The notes beneath the pieces were generated by a model, which saw nothing but the letters and a program-made list of their open reading frames with translations, ran no database searches and was not told where the DNA came from. From contig CALFSK010000069.1 in the NCBI GenBank assembly GCA_937916845.1, positions 80,067-144,066 on the forward strand: a stretch of 64,000 bases of DNA, written 5' to 3'. The DNA is from an uncultured Lactobacillus sp. GTDB lineage: Bacteria; Bacillota; Bacilli; Lactobacillales; Lactobacillaceae. The position numbers and the translations under genes were made by a program. Shown piece by piece: positions 7,895 to 16,730 of the stretch. Position 1 is the stretch's first letter. The number at the start of each line of letters is the position of its first letter.

Positions 7895-7921
7895 AAAAAG
7901 TCGACTTCGGTCGGCTTTTTT
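7895..7921 (+). terminator. fba terminator
   Basis: AAAAAGTCGAC-TTCG-GTCGGCTTTTTT, a short stem with a TTCG tetraloop and a T-run. Confidence 0.85.
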
Positions 7922-8001
7922 GTTTACTATTAAAACGAAATCGATCGTTCCGGCGGATACAGTTTTACAATTGCGATTGAGTTTTAACTTTAGTCTGTAA
8001 T

Positions 8002-8046
8002 AAAAAAATCGGGATTCCGAGCCAGTTGTGGCAGGATCCCGATTTT
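8002..8046 (-). terminator. Terminator of the GPH transporter gene
   Basis: AAAATCGGGAT pairs with ATCCCGATTTT across an internal loop. A-runs and T-runs on both sides allow use from either strand; it abuts the minus-strand stop at 8048. Confidence 0.8.
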
Positions 8047-8047
8047 A

Positions 8048-9370
8048 CTATGCTTCCTGATTAACGGCGGCTAATAATTGTCGTTCGTTATAAAAGAGCA
8101 ACGTGATAAACATGATAACGTATAAAATCAACGGTAGCCAGGCGTAATTCAACGTGATCATGTGCTGGGTCGCAAGGTTTTGCGCATGATTAGCCGTGTA
8201 GCCTGACAAGTGGAATAGGCCGGCCGTAATGAGACCACCAAATCCGAGGCCAACGTTGACGCCGAAGTCATCCGTCGAAGCTAAAATTCCTTCGGCTTGA
8301 ATGCCCATGGTCATACCATAACGAATCGTGTCGGCAATCATAATCGAAACGAGGCCAATAATTAAGCCGTTGCCAATCGAATTAATAAAGGTCCCGGTAA
8401 AAATAACGGCTAACTGATTGAGAATGGTCCCCAGGGCCAAAATCAATTGGCCAATCGTTGCCACGGCAATCCCAGTGAGCATTGTTTGCTTCTTCCCGAT
8501 TTTTTTGGAAGTCCGGACGATTAAAACCACGCCGATCAACGCGGCAAAGGTGAAGCCGTTGACTAGTGGGACCAAGTTTTCATTGTTTTGCAAATATTTG
8601 AAGTAGTAGATAGTCGTTTGATTCTTAATGGCGGTCGTCAACCAATATAATAAAATGACGATGGAAATGATAAACCACTGTTTATTTTTCTTGAGCATTT
8701 TCCAAACGTCATTGAGTGGCTGGTGGGCCTGTTCCGGCTGACTAAAACGTTCCTTCACTTGGAAAAAGGTATTCCAAATCAGTGCTAGAGAAATTAGACC
8801 AAACAGGATGATGGTATAGAGAAATCCGCTCTGTTGGTTACCTTTGCCGAAGAAGCTGACTAGTGGCAACGTGAAGACCGCTACGATAATTTGAACGGCA
8901 CTGCCGAAAAATTGACGAATCACGCCAAGTAACGTTAGCTCATGCTCATTTTTAGACAATGTCGGTAAGATGGATGTAATGGGTAAATTGACCGCGGTAT
9001 AGAAGAAACCCAAACCGAGGTAGGTGATGTAAGCCCAGATGAGTTTGCCGTTCCCACCAAAGTTGGGAGTAACGAAAGTCAACACAGCGAAGATCACGTA
9101 CGGTAGCGCGTACCAGAGAAAGAAGGGGCGGCTTTTCCCAAAGCGTGAATGGGTGTGGTCAATCATGATCCCAATAATCAGGCTTTCAACGACGTCCGCC
9201 AAGCGCGCAACCACGAAAAGAATGGCCGCCGCGCTAGCGGATAACCCGTAAACGTCCGTGTAAAAGAAAAGTAAATAGGTCGTCATCATTTGAAAGACAA
9301 GATTGTCGGCCGCATCACTAAGGCCGTAGCTGATCCGCTCCGGCCATTTAGTTTGCCAAGGTTGATTCAA
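8048..9370 (-). CDS. GPH-family sugar:cation symporter
   Basis: A 440-residue, 12-TM transporter of the glycoside-pentoside-hexuronide family (MelB/XylP type). The N-terminal ERISYGLSDAADNLVFQMM and the loop AARLADVVESLIIGIMID carry the conserved cation-site region with its Asp. There is no C-terminal IIA-like extension, so PTS phosphorylation control of the LacS type is not expected. The start is TTG at 9368-9370 after GAGGTGATACT; the ATG just upstream is followed at once by a stop. No enzyme neighbour indicates the sugar, so the substrate is open. Confidence 0.85.
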   Translation of the reverse strand: MNQPWQTKWPERISYGLSDAADNLVFQMMTTYLLFFYTDVYGLSASAAAILFVVARLADVVESLIIGIMIDHTHSRFGKSRPFFLWYALPYVIFAVLTFVTPNFGGNGKLIWAYITYLGLGFFYTAVNLPITSILPTLSKNEHELTLLGVIRQFFGSAVQIIVAVFTLPLVSFFGKGNQQSGFLYTIILFGLISLALIWNTFFQVKERFSQPEQAHQPLNDVWKMLKKNKQWFIISIVILLYWLTTAIKNQTTIYYFKYLQNNENLVPLVNGFTFAALIGVVLIVRTSKKIGKKQTMLTGIAVATIGQLILALGTILNQLAVIFTGTFINSIGNGLIIGLVSIMIADTIRYGMTMGIQAEGILASTDDFGVNVGLGFGGLITAGLFHLSGYTANHAQNLATQHMITLNYAWLPLILYVIMFITLLFYNERQLLAAVNQEA

Positions 9371-9466
9371 AGTATCACCTCATAATTAGTTTCGCATAGT
9401 TAAATTGTACACCAATTAAAAAGACGGGCCCACCTATAAGCCTCTGGATAGCGGTTAGTTGCCATA

Positions 9467-9511
9467 AAAAAACTGATAAACAATAACAAAATGTTATGTT
9501 TATCAGTTTTT
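9467..9511 (-). terminator. Terminator of the SPFH operon
   Basis: AAAAACTGATAAAC pairs with GTTTATCAGTTTTT around an inner TAACA/TGTTA stem. It lies just past the minus-strand stop at 9520 and is symmetric enough to act on both strands. Confidence 0.85.
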
Positions 9512-9519
9512 GATGATAC

Positions 9520-10422
9520 TTATTTAGTGGTCAGTTTACCAACTTTAGTTAAAGCCGGAATTAGACCTAGACTATCTAACGTCTGGTTAGGTAAGACGAC
9601 CGTGTTGGAACTACCGTCAGCCAAGGCTTTGACTGCTTCTGTGTTTTGGAAGATAAAGTAGTTTTCGGATGAAGCGGCTAAGGCTTCGTTTAAGATCCGG
9701 GTCCGGTAAGCATCGGCGTCAGCTTCCGTTTGGATTGCGGTCGCTTTAGCCGTTGCGCTGTTAACGAGCGCCTCGTTTTGTGCCTTGTTGGTAGCTAAGA
9801 GGGCGCGGTTATTGGCTTCGTTTTCCAAGGTGATCGACTTGCTTTTCCCTTCGGCGGTCGCAATGGTTGCGTCCCGTTCCCGAGTGGCCTGCAAAAGCTT
9901 GTTCATCGAAGCTTGGATGTCAGCGGAAGGGTTAACTGAGTCAATGTTGACCCGGTCGACGTTCAACCCGTAACCGGCTGTGACGGAAGAAATTTCTTTA
10001 AACAACGCAGCGTTGATTTCTTGGGTCCCGTTCAAAACTTCGTTAAGTTCTTTGTTCCCAATGATGCCCCGTAAAGCGGCCCGGGTATCTTGAATCATAC
10101 TCCGAACTGAGTCTTCGTTTTTAAATACGAAGTCTTCAATGTTGGTCACGTGGTATTTCAGTGAAATTTTAACTGAAATTTCGGCGTTATCCTTTGTGAT
10201 CACAACTTGTTGGTTCAAATCGACTGGAGTTTGTGCCGTGTTGACCGTAATAACTCGTGAAATGAATGGTTTGATGAAGTGGAAACCGGAACTCAAGACC
10301 CGTTCGAATTTACCAAAGGTTAAGACGACCCCCTGATTGGGTTGAGTAATGATGCGAATACTTGCAGTTAGGATCGCTACAACTAGTAAGATGATGATTA
10401 GCGCAATAATAATGGCTAGCAT
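9520..10422 (-). CDS. SPFH/Band 7 membrane protein (stomatin/QmcA-like)
   Basis: A 300-residue protein with one N-terminal membrane anchor (residues 2-22), then an SPFH domain (GVVLTFGKFERVLSSGFHF at ~33-51 through VDRVNIDSV) and an Ala/Glu/Thr-rich coiled coil (about 175-245). Such proteins form oligomeric scaffolds in the cytoplasmic membrane. Met at 10422 is used because AGGGGGACT lies upstream and it starts the hydrophobic anchor. The NfeD-like gene ends 4 bp upstream, the usual SPFH-NfeD pairing, although here the NfeD gene comes first and is very short. Confidence 0.88.
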   Translation of the reverse strand: MLAIIIALIIILLVVAILTASIRIITQPNQGVVLTFGKFERVLSSGFHFIKPFISRVITVNTAQTPVDLNQQVVITKDNAEISVKISLKYHVTNIEDFVFKNEDSVRSMIQDTRAALRGIIGNKELNEVLNGTQEINAALFKEISSVTAGYGLNVDRVNIDSVNPSADIQASMNKLLQATRERDATIATAEGKSKSITLENEANNRALLATNKAQNEALVNSATAKATAIQTEADADAYRTRILNEALAASSENYFIFQNTEAVKALADGSSNTVVLPNQTLDSLGLIPALTKVGKLTTK

Positions 10423-10426
10423 ATTT

Positions 10427-10636
10427 TTAGTCCCCCTGTTGGTGGGGAACCACAATCTTAACAGTTAACCCGTGTGGTGTTGTCGCGACAACTTCCACTA
10501 AGTCCCCCACGTGTAACGAAGCCGTTGCTCGTAAGTTGTAATAAATCCCGTAAAAAGAAACACCATCGAGTAAATCAGCCAGTGTAATTGTGAACTGCTG
10601 GCCGATTAAACGCTCGTCTAGGTAGCCTTCAGACAT
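10427..10636 (-). CDS. Short NfeD-like OB-fold protein
   Basis: A 69-residue soluble protein. Its strand pattern ASLHVGDLVEVVATTPHGLTVKIV matches the C-terminal OB-fold domain of NfeD, the usual partner of SPFH proteins. The membrane domain of full-length NfeD is missing. ATG 10636 follows AGGTGGGGAT; a GTG four codons upstream is in frame but its own ribosome-binding site is poor. It is the first gene of the two-gene operon. Confidence 0.65.
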   Translation of the reverse strand: MSEGYLDERLIGQQFTITLADLLDGVSFYGIYYNLRATASLHVGDLVEVVATTPHGLTVKIVVPHQQGD

Positions 10637-10742
10637 GTGTATCCCCACCTTTATTGTGATGTATTCAGTATAATCGGTTTCTGCTAAAATTCATAGTCAC
10701 AGACCGGCACGGCACTGTAACTATGAATTGGGAGGAGTTTGA

Positions 10743-10898
10743 TTGAAAAAACAGCCAATCAGCGGATCTGTTTATAGTATTAATCAATTATTTTATACAA
10801 AAAAACCTTCGTACGGGAATACGAAGGTCAAAAGGAGTAGGTCAACATATGACGGGGAATCATATGTTGATAAACTTGATGAGCGTTTATTCATATAA
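10743..10898 (+). CDS. Possible 51-aa peptide
   Basis: TTG at 10743 lies 5 nt after GGAGGAG and opens 51 codons to TAA at 10896. The peptide is basic in the middle (KVKRSRSTYDG) and starts MKKQPISGSVYS. No family is recognised. Two perfect hairpins (10805-10828 and 10843-10869) fall inside it, so it may equally be non-coding. Its start is 14 bp after a 10-bp inverted repeat that could be an operator. Confidence 0.25.
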   Translation: MKKQPISGSVYSINQLFYTKKPSYGNTKVKRSRSTYDGESYVDKLDERLFI

Positions 10899-10914
10899 GC
10901 GGGGGGACGTTCAC

Positions 10915-11049
10915 ATGCCGCTCATCAAGCTGTTAAAGCTTTTACGCTTTAACGGATTTCATTACTTTGGAGGAGTAAATGAAAAGAATGTTAATTATTA
11001 TAGTAGCAACCTTGGAGGGGGATCCTTAATTGCTATGAGTAAACTATAA
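10915..11049 (+). CDS. Possible 44-aa peptide
   Basis: ATG 10915 follows GGGGGGA by 7 nt and is in frame to TAA at 11047. The peptide starts with a cationic amphipathic stretch (MPLIKLLKLLRF) and contains SSNLGGGSLIAMSKL. The ribosome-binding site lies in the loop of the CTTGATGAGCG hairpin and the ATG just 5' of its right arm, so translation could be structure-controlled. No known family; the GGG is not at the place of a double-glycine leader. Confidence 0.25.
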   Translation: MPLIKLLKLLRFNGFHYFGGVNEKNVNYYSSNLGGGSLIAMSKL

Positions 11050-11614
11050 CAACGAAATATGAAGAAAGTGTGTCGTGAATTTTTCAAAAGTAAGAATAAT
11101 TTTTTAAACTAAACTGATTATCGGAAAATTAATAAATTAATTTTTAGATTCGTGATAGTCGTCAGTGAAATGTAATTTTAACAACCGATAATCTGAAAAA
11201 GGGTTCTCACTGAAATGTATTTATCAGTAGGTAGAGCTTGCTAGAATAATATAATTCATCAAGCCACACTTATTTTCTAGCTATAAAAAATAGGTGCGGA
11301 TTGATGCTATCAGTTGATACTCCCAATAATCGCATAAAACAAACCAATAAAAGTCGGCTTTCTATTGGTAATTAGTTTAAGGGATTGATTATATTAATAA
11401 TATTTGATATTATCAATTGTTTTGATTATCTGGAGATTATACATATTTATTAATTTTTAGCTGAAAATTAAATTATTTTTGATTGCGAATGGGCACGCAA
11501 GCTGACTATTGCCAGCCTACCTGAAGCCATTTATACTCTAGTTGTACACAATTAAGGTGCTTGCTATTTTTGTTTCGGAGCAAGACCATTAATAGAAAGA
11601 GAAGTGGCATAAAC
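11050..11614. other. AT-rich intergenic region upstream of the WxL operon
   Basis: 565 bp with no convincing gene. It holds an inverted repeat GATTATCGG (11116-11124)/CCGATAATC (11185-11193) and a direct repeat TGAAATGTA near 11166 and 11211. The composition is clearly more AT-rich than the flanking genes. The WxL operon promoter should lie within it, but no single promoter stands out. Confidence 0.5.
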
Positions 11615-12367
11615 ATGAAAAAAGCAATGATTGGGTCCGCATTATTTAGTGTCGTAGTGCTGCTTGCGCCAATGAATGTTCAAGCGGCGGGAGATGGGAC
11701 CACTACGGGTAATAGTGGTGAAACGAATGCGCAAATTACTTTTGAGGCAGCAAATACCAATATTGCACCAGTTAATCCTGATAACCCAAATGAGCCAGAT
11801 AAGACGCAACCGTTGCCTAGCAACGTTCTCCCCAATAAAGATCCTAAGGGACCATCATTGATTTATGTGACGCCCCAGATGACTTTTCAGAATGATAACG
11901 ATAAGGGCTTGCTCGATCTATATAAAGATCAAAACTATCTTGCAAAGATTGTTAGCCAAGAAAAGCCCGTATCGACGCCGGAATCGGTTTTTGACAAGAT
12001 GTTTGTAGTGGAAGTTGCGGATGGTCGGGGCGCCGCTGCTAAATGGCAAGTTAAAGTTGCCGGAGACAAATTAAAGGGCGGAACTACTCCGGATACGATT
12101 GAACATGTGACGATGACTTGGCCACAAGCCCTTGTTAAAAATAGCAGTCAAGGTGATCTCAGTGCGAAAGTTTCCAAGGATTTGACAATCAACCTGGGTG
12201 ATAATGCGCAAGATATCTTAGTGGCAAGTCAAGGTGTGGGGGCCGGGGTCACGGCTGCGCAATTCAATCCTAGTGATATTAAATTAAACATTCCTGTTAA
12301 TTCTGCAAAGCCCGAAGCTTATTCAACGACTTTACATTGGACGTTGACGGATGAAGCGCAAAGTTAA
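11615..12367 (+). CDS. WxL domain cell-surface protein (CscB-like)
   Basis: A 250-residue secreted protein. The signal peptide (about 1-23) ends NVQA. A Asn/Pro-rich linker follows (VNPDNPNEPDKTQPLPSN), then a WxL domain that attaches the protein non-covalently to peptidoglycan. The two hallmark segments are MTWPQAL and the C-terminal LHWTLTDEA. ATG 11615 starts the signal peptide; an upstream in-frame start would add an implausible 18-residue basic leader. It is the first gene of a WxL-DUF916-WxL cluster resembling the csc clusters of L. plantarum. Confidence 0.85.
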   Translation: MKKAMIGSALFSVVVLLAPMNVQAAGDGTTTGNSGETNAQITFEAANTNIAPVNPDNPNEPDKTQPLPSNVLPNKDPKGPSLIYVTPQMTFQNDNDKGLLDLYKDQNYLAKIVSQEKPVSTPESVFDKMFVVEVADGRGAAAKWQVKVAGDKLKGGTTPDTIEHVTMTWPQALVKNSSQGDLSAKVSKDLTINLGDNAQDILVASQGVGAGVTAAQFNPSDIKLNIPVNSAKPEAYSTTLHWTLTDEAQS

Positions 12368-12436
12368 ACTAGACTAAGAAAGGTGGTCAACTTGTGCCAC
12401 CTTTTATACATAAGGTCGCAGTGCAAGGGGTAAAAA

Positions 12437-13486
12437 ATGCAAATGATAAAACGATTTTGGGGAATCGTCAGTTTAGGTATTGGCGTTGTAATGGGATTAG
12501 TGAGTGGTCAGGTGGGTAGTGCCGCATCCACTAATCCGGCAAATAATATTGGGTTTAGTGTCTCCGCTCAGTTACCGAGCAATCAGTTGAAAACGGGACA
12601 ATCGTACTTTGACCTCAAGATGCAATCGGGACAGAAACAGACGCTCAAAGCGGTTATTTATAATAGCACTAAGCGAGATATTAAAGTTCGGACGAATATT
12701 AATACGGCTTATACGAATCAAAACGGGGCAATTGAGTACATTACGGCGGCGAAAACGGTTGATCCTTCATTGAAGTTTTCGTTAGCTAAGTTAACGAAAA
12801 TTGATGGGAACGCTGTTGTTACGGTACCGGCGAATGGCACCAAGACGGTCACCGCCAAAGTTAAAATGCCAACGACCGACTTTCAAGGGGTTCTATTGGG
12901 TGGTTGGAATTTTGAAAAAGTTGACGAGCAAGTCACCGGCAACGTTGACGGCGCCATGAACGTGCGTAACCAGTATGCTTACATGATTGCCATGAAGTAT
13001 ACGTTGGGAAAAGTACCCGCGCCGAAACTAGTGTTAGCGCAAGTTAAGCCGGGAATCGACCATGGCCATCAGACCATCTTTCCGATATTACGAAATGTCT
13101 CAGCGGTCATCGTGCCTAAACTAACTTTGAAGACTGAAATTACTGATCGTAAAACTGGTAAAACCGTTAAGCAGGTGACCAAGCATGATGTCAGATTGGC
13201 ACCGAATTCAGTCTTTAAGTATCCAATTTTAATGGCGCCGGAGCAATTAGCTGCCGGGCACTATCATTTAAAAATGACTGCTAAAAATCAGCAGGGGCAC
13301 TGGACGTTCGAAAAAGACTTTGATATTACGGCTAGTGCAGCTAAAAAATATCGGCGTGCATCAAACGAACACCGTGAAATCCAGCCGATTTGGTTAGTTG
13401 CGTTGGGGGTCCTAGGTACGCTGATTTTTGGGGCGGTCATTGCTTTGATTATTTTAATTATTCGTAGACATCGACAAGCAAAATAA
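12437..13486 (+). CDS. DUF916/DUF3324 WxL-interacting surface protein (CscA-like)
   Basis: A 349-residue protein with a signal peptide (1-30, ending GSAAS) and an N-terminal DUF916 domain (GFSVSAQLPSNQ... GQKQTLKAVIYNST, ~36-85). A second beta-rich DUF3324-type domain leads to a C-terminal membrane helix (about 312-342) and the basic tail RRHRQAK. These proteins bind WxL partners and tether the complex at the membrane. ATG 12437 follows AGGGG. It sits between two WxL genes, ending 33 bp before the next start. Confidence 0.88.
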   Translation: MQMIKRFWGIVSLGIGVVMGLVSGQVGSAASTNPANNIGFSVSAQLPSNQLKTGQSYFDLKMQSGQKQTLKAVIYNSTKRDIKVRTNINTAYTNQNGAIEYITAAKTVDPSLKFSLAKLTKIDGNAVVTVPANGTKTVTAKVKMPTTDFQGVLLGGWNFEKVDEQVTGNVDGAMNVRNQYAYMIAMKYTLGKVPAPKLVLAQVKPGIDHGHQTIFPILRNVSAVIVPKLTLKTEITDRKTGKTVKQVTKHDVRLAPNSVFKYPILMAPEQLAAGHYHLKMTAKNQQGHWTFEKDFDITASAAKKYRRASNEHREIQPIWLVALGVLGTLIFGAVIALIILIIRRHRQAK

Positions 13487-13519
13487 TTGGCGTGGACATG
13501 GATAGGAGGAGTCGGAGTA

Positions 13520-15058
13520 GTGGCTGAATGGAAATGGGTCAAATGGGGGCTTCTCAGCGCGATTCTGTTCGTGTTGCTATGTGGCACTGCTGTTAGCGGT
13601 CAAGCAGCTGATGGGAAAGATGTGATGCACAATAGCCATTTTAAACCGGTTGAAAAATCTGACAGTCCGCTGATTGACGGACCCGATCTTAAACTGCAAT
13701 CGTATCCATCTCTTGATAGAATCACCGCAAACTACGTTGATAATGGTCGTATAACAACAAAGACGACCCGAGTTTGGGTGCACATGCTAGGGTGGGCTAT
13801 TTTACCATATGGCAGTACCAATAAGATCACTGATGCACAAGTAGTCTTGATGACTGGTGATGGTAAAGGACAACCAATTGTTGACATTGCCATAAATAAA
13901 TTTTTTCCTAAACTTACAGATAATGAAAAAAGTAAGGACAGCATGCTTTTTCAAAGAAAACCTGACTTTCGTTTACAAGTTGATTTTTCAAAACTAAGTA
14001 AACTGTTCCCGTTACGTATTGGGTACCAATTAAAAACCACCCAGGATCCGAACCACTGGAGCACCTATTATTTAGGAACGTTCACCACTGATGGCGTGCT
14101 AAAAACACCAACCATTGACGATGGTTTAGGGCCAACCAGTACGGTGATTACAGGAACTGGTTTGCCGGGATGTACTATAACAAGCGATGTTAATAATGAG
14201 ACGACTACGGTTAAGGATGATGGGACGTACGCATTAGATTTAAAAACGCCCCTAGCAGATCATTTATTAGCCAAGCCCGAAATAACAATCGCTGAAAATA
14301 ATCAATTTGGTGACTTCTCTGAAGCGTCACAAAAGCAACTGAAAATGTCAAAAGCTGAAAATAATCCGGCCTTCCATATTGAAGATAATTTATCTTATCC
14401 TGAGGGAACGACGGATGCTGAGGTCATGGACGATCTGCGCAAGCGCCTCGAAATTCAAGTTGATGATGAGCAATTGAAAGTACAGTATGAAAGCCCGCAG
14501 AAGAACCTCGCCGCATTTATTAATTCGCAGGCGTGGGGAACGACGATTGCGATTCCAATTTATGCCAAGAGCCCGGGTTACATTCAGTCCAACGATATTA
14601 TTGTGAAGATTACTAAAAAGATGGAGAACGTCATTTTTACGAATCAAAAATCGAACCTCTATTTTCCTAATCAACCACTGCCATTAAAAAATGTTTCAAT
14701 TTGGTCGGACGATGTTTGGAAACTGTCGGTTGTTGATAGTCGGGTCATTGACCAAAAGTCGTGGACGTTAACGGCAACTGCAACAAAGTCGACTAAGAAC
14801 AGTGACAAGCAGGATCTGAGCCCCTACTTGTGGTACGCTGACGGATTAAATCAATCTCAACTACTAAATCGACAGGTAACAATATTAAATTCAAAGATGT
14901 CGCATTCGACTAGCGCCGTTGACGGGTCTAAAGTGTATGAACAAGTCTTTGATAAAGATCATGGCAGTGGAATCATCATAAAAACCGATTCCCGAATGTC
15001 ACCGGGTGCTTATGAGGCCACGATTACTTGGACCTTACAAATGGAGGCGCAAGATTAA
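13520..15058 (+). CDS. Large WxL domain surface protein (CscC-like)
   Basis: A 512-residue secreted protein. The start is GTG at 13520, 8 nt after GGAGGAG, and gives a clean signal peptide (VAEWKWVKWGLLSAILF... ending SGQA). The TTG at 13487, right at the upstream stop, lacks a ribosome-binding site. The middle contains a short Ig-like repeat (about 202-265, VITGTGLPGCTI...) and a region rich in Lys/Asp. The C-terminal WxL element is ATITWTLQMEAQD. Probably assembles with the two upstream proteins on the cell surface. Confidence 0.83.
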   Translation: MAEWKWVKWGLLSAILFVLLCGTAVSGQAADGKDVMHNSHFKPVEKSDSPLIDGPDLKLQSYPSLDRITANYVDNGRITTKTTRVWVHMLGWAILPYGSTNKITDAQVVLMTGDGKGQPIVDIAINKFFPKLTDNEKSKDSMLFQRKPDFRLQVDFSKLSKLFPLRIGYQLKTTQDPNHWSTYYLGTFTTDGVLKTPTIDDGLGPTSTVITGTGLPGCTITSDVNNETTTVKDDGTYALDLKTPLADHLLAKPEITIAENNQFGDFSEASQKQLKMSKAENNPAFHIEDNLSYPEGTTDAEVMDDLRKRLEIQVDDEQLKVQYESPQKNLAAFINSQAWGTTIAIPIYAKSPGYIQSNDIIVKITKKMENVIFTNQKSNLYFPNQPLPLKNVSIWSDDVWKLSVVDSRVIDQKSWTLTATATKSTKNSDKQDLSPYLWYADGLNQSQLLNRQVTILNSKMSHSTSAVDGSKVYEQVFDKDHGSGIIIKTDSRMSPGAYEATITWTLQMEAQD

Positions 15059-15061
15059 TCT

Positions 15062-15103
15062 TGAACGATGATATCAGCTAGTTAGTAGCGAATCATCGTT
15101 TTT
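15062..15103 (+). terminator. WxL operon terminator
   Basis: AACGATGAT pairs with ATCATCGTT followed by a T-run. Confidence 0.8.
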
Positions 15104-15140
15104 TGTTTTGAAAATAATTAATAGGGACACAACGACCCCA

Positions 15141-15193
15141 TTAAAATTGCGTAAGAATTTTTGTTAACGTTTCCATCAACCTAGCAATTTTAA
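15141..15193. promoter_or_regulatory. Inverted repeat enclosing a cre-like site, upstream of pepD
   Basis: TTAAAATTGC (15141-15150) and GCAATTTTAA (15184-15193) form a perfect 10-bp inverted repeat. In its loop TGTTAACGTTTCCA (15162-15175) matches 13 of 14 positions of the cre pattern. It lies about 60 bp before the dipeptidase start. Confidence 0.45.
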
Positions 15194-15255
15194 TTAGAGC
15201 GTGTAAAATTGAAGTGGTAGAACGTATTCATAATGATTAATAGAGGAGTGTTTAC

Positions 15256-16668
15256 ATGAACGAACAAGCATGTACCACCATTTTAGTTGGGAAAAAGGCG
15301 ACCGTGGACGGTTCCACGATCATTGCCCGTAACGACGATACTTTTATGCCGATTACGCCACAAAAGTTCATCGTTCATCCAGCAGTTCACGGGCGGCACG
15401 AAACGCTGACTTCTGGTAAGAACGGTTTTACCGCCCCACTACCAGAAGACGGTTATCGTTACCAAGCCGTTCCAAACATCGAAGTTGCCGCAAAGGGTGT
15501 CTTTGAAGAAAACGGCTTTAACGAAAAGAACGTTGGGGTTTCTTCGACCGAAAGTGTTTATGGTAACGAACATACTCTGACGTTCGACCCATTTATTAAA
15601 AACGGTTTAGCAGAAGATTCTTTACCAACGATGCTGACACCATTTATCGATTCCGCCCGTGGTGGGGTTGAATATTTAGGCCAATTAATTGCTAAGTACG
15701 GTTCACCTGAAGGTAACGGGGTCCTCTTTAACGATAAAAATGATGTTTGGTACATGGAAATTGTTACCGGTCATCACTGGGTCGCACAACGGATTCCTGA
15801 CGACGCGTACGCGGTTGCCGCAAACCAAGTCGCTATCCAATGGGTTGACTTCAATGATCCCGACAACTTTATGTGGTCCGAAGGCATTCAAGAATTCGTT
15901 GAAGAAAATCACTTGAATCCAGATAAGGAAGGCTTTAACTTCCGTCATATTTTCGGAACGGATAATGAAAAAGACCGCCATTACAACACCCCACGGGTTT
16001 GGTATGGTCAACATTACTTCAATCCAGAAATCGAACAGGATCCTCAATCTAGCGAATTACCATTCATTTGCCACGCTGACAAGAAAATTTCCGTTGCCGA
16101 TGTGGAATATGTCTTAGGGTCACACTACAACGAAACGAAGTACGATCCATTCTTGAACACGCCGGAAGCCAAAAAGTTCCGTCCAATTTCAATGAACCGG
16201 ACCCAAAACTCACACGTGATGCAGATTCGTAACGACGTGCCCGAAGAACAAAGTGCCATTATGTGGATGACCTTTGGGACACCAGCATTTGCACCATTCT
16301 TACCATTCCACGCCAACGTTTCTGAAACTGATCCTAGTTTCGCCAACACGCCATTGAAGTACGATATTAAGAGTGCTTACTGGTTATATCGGACCGTTTC
16401 AATGATGACGGAAACCCACTACGCTGATTTTGTTCAAGATAACATTGATTACTTGAAAGAATGCCGCATCGAATTGGGCCAATTTGTTGCTGAAACCGAT
16501 AAAAAGGCAGCTAAGTTGTCTGGCGATGAATTAACGGCCTTCTTAACGGAACAAGACAAAGTCATGGTTGCGAAGATGCGTGATAAGGCCCAAGATTTCA
16601 TTGGCGCCTTAGTTACCAAGGGATTAACGCTTTCGAAGTTAACTTATAACGTTGATATCAACCTTTAA
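15256..16668 (+). CDS. pepD: C69 family dipeptidase
   Basis: A 470-residue N-terminal-nucleophile dipeptidase of broad specificity acting in the cytoplasm on peptides taken up from the medium. The nucleophile is Cys6 in MNEQACTTILVGKKATVDGS, which becomes N-terminal after processing. The motif ARNDD follows. Length is normal for lactobacillar PepD. ATG 15256 follows GAGGAGTG. Gene appears monocistronic; L. plantarum has several paralogues and which one this is cannot be decided. Confidence 0.92.
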   Translation: MNEQACTTILVGKKATVDGSTIIARNDDTFMPITPQKFIVHPAVHGRHETLTSGKNGFTAPLPEDGYRYQAVPNIEVAAKGVFEENGFNEKNVGVSSTESVYGNEHTLTFDPFIKNGLAEDSLPTMLTPFIDSARGGVEYLGQLIAKYGSPEGNGVLFNDKNDVWYMEIVTGHHWVAQRIPDDAYAVAANQVAIQWVDFNDPDNFMWSEGIQEFVEENHLNPDKEGFNFRHIFGTDNEKDRHYNTPRVWYGQHYFNPEIEQDPQSSELPFICHADKKISVADVEYVLGSHYNETKYDPFLNTPEAKKFRPISMNRTQNSHVMQIRNDVPEEQSAIMWMTFGTPAFAPFLPFHANVSETDPSFANTPLKYDIKSAYWLYRTVSMMTETHYADFVQDNIDYLKECRIELGQFVAETDKKAAKLSGDELTAFLTEQDKVMVAKMRDKAQDFIGALVTKGLTLSKLTYNVDINL

Positions 16669-16730
16669 ACTTTCGCGTTTAAGACGTAAGTGTGTATAAT
16701 TAAGGTACCAATCCTAAGGAGTTGATCGAT

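Larger units (their letters stand above)
10688..11049 (+). other. Run of perfect short hairpins and SD-like tracts (possible structured RNA)
   Basis: Successive inverted repeats: AATTCATAGT/ACTATGAATT (10688-10729), ACCTTCGTA/TACGAAGGT (10805-10828, loop CGGGAA), CAACATATGA/TCATATGTTG (10843-10869, loop CGGGGAA), CTTGATGAGCG/CGCTCATCAAG (10875-10929) and GTTAAAGC/GCTTTAAC (10932-10953). SD-like G-rich tracts occur at 10730, 10831, 10901, 10969 and 11014. Two small frames with good ribosome-binding sites overlap it. Nothing known is recognised. Confidence 0.45.

Noticed and set aside
10805-10828. Intrinsic terminator on the plus strand
   Set aside because: The stem is perfect but its T-run would be on the minus strand, where no gene ends; it is one of a series of hairpins.
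11050-11614. Peptide-pheromone or bacteriocin genes upstream of the WxL operon
   Set aside because: No double-glycine leader or histidine-kinase-regulated direct repeats of the known type could be found; the short repeats seen are too weak.
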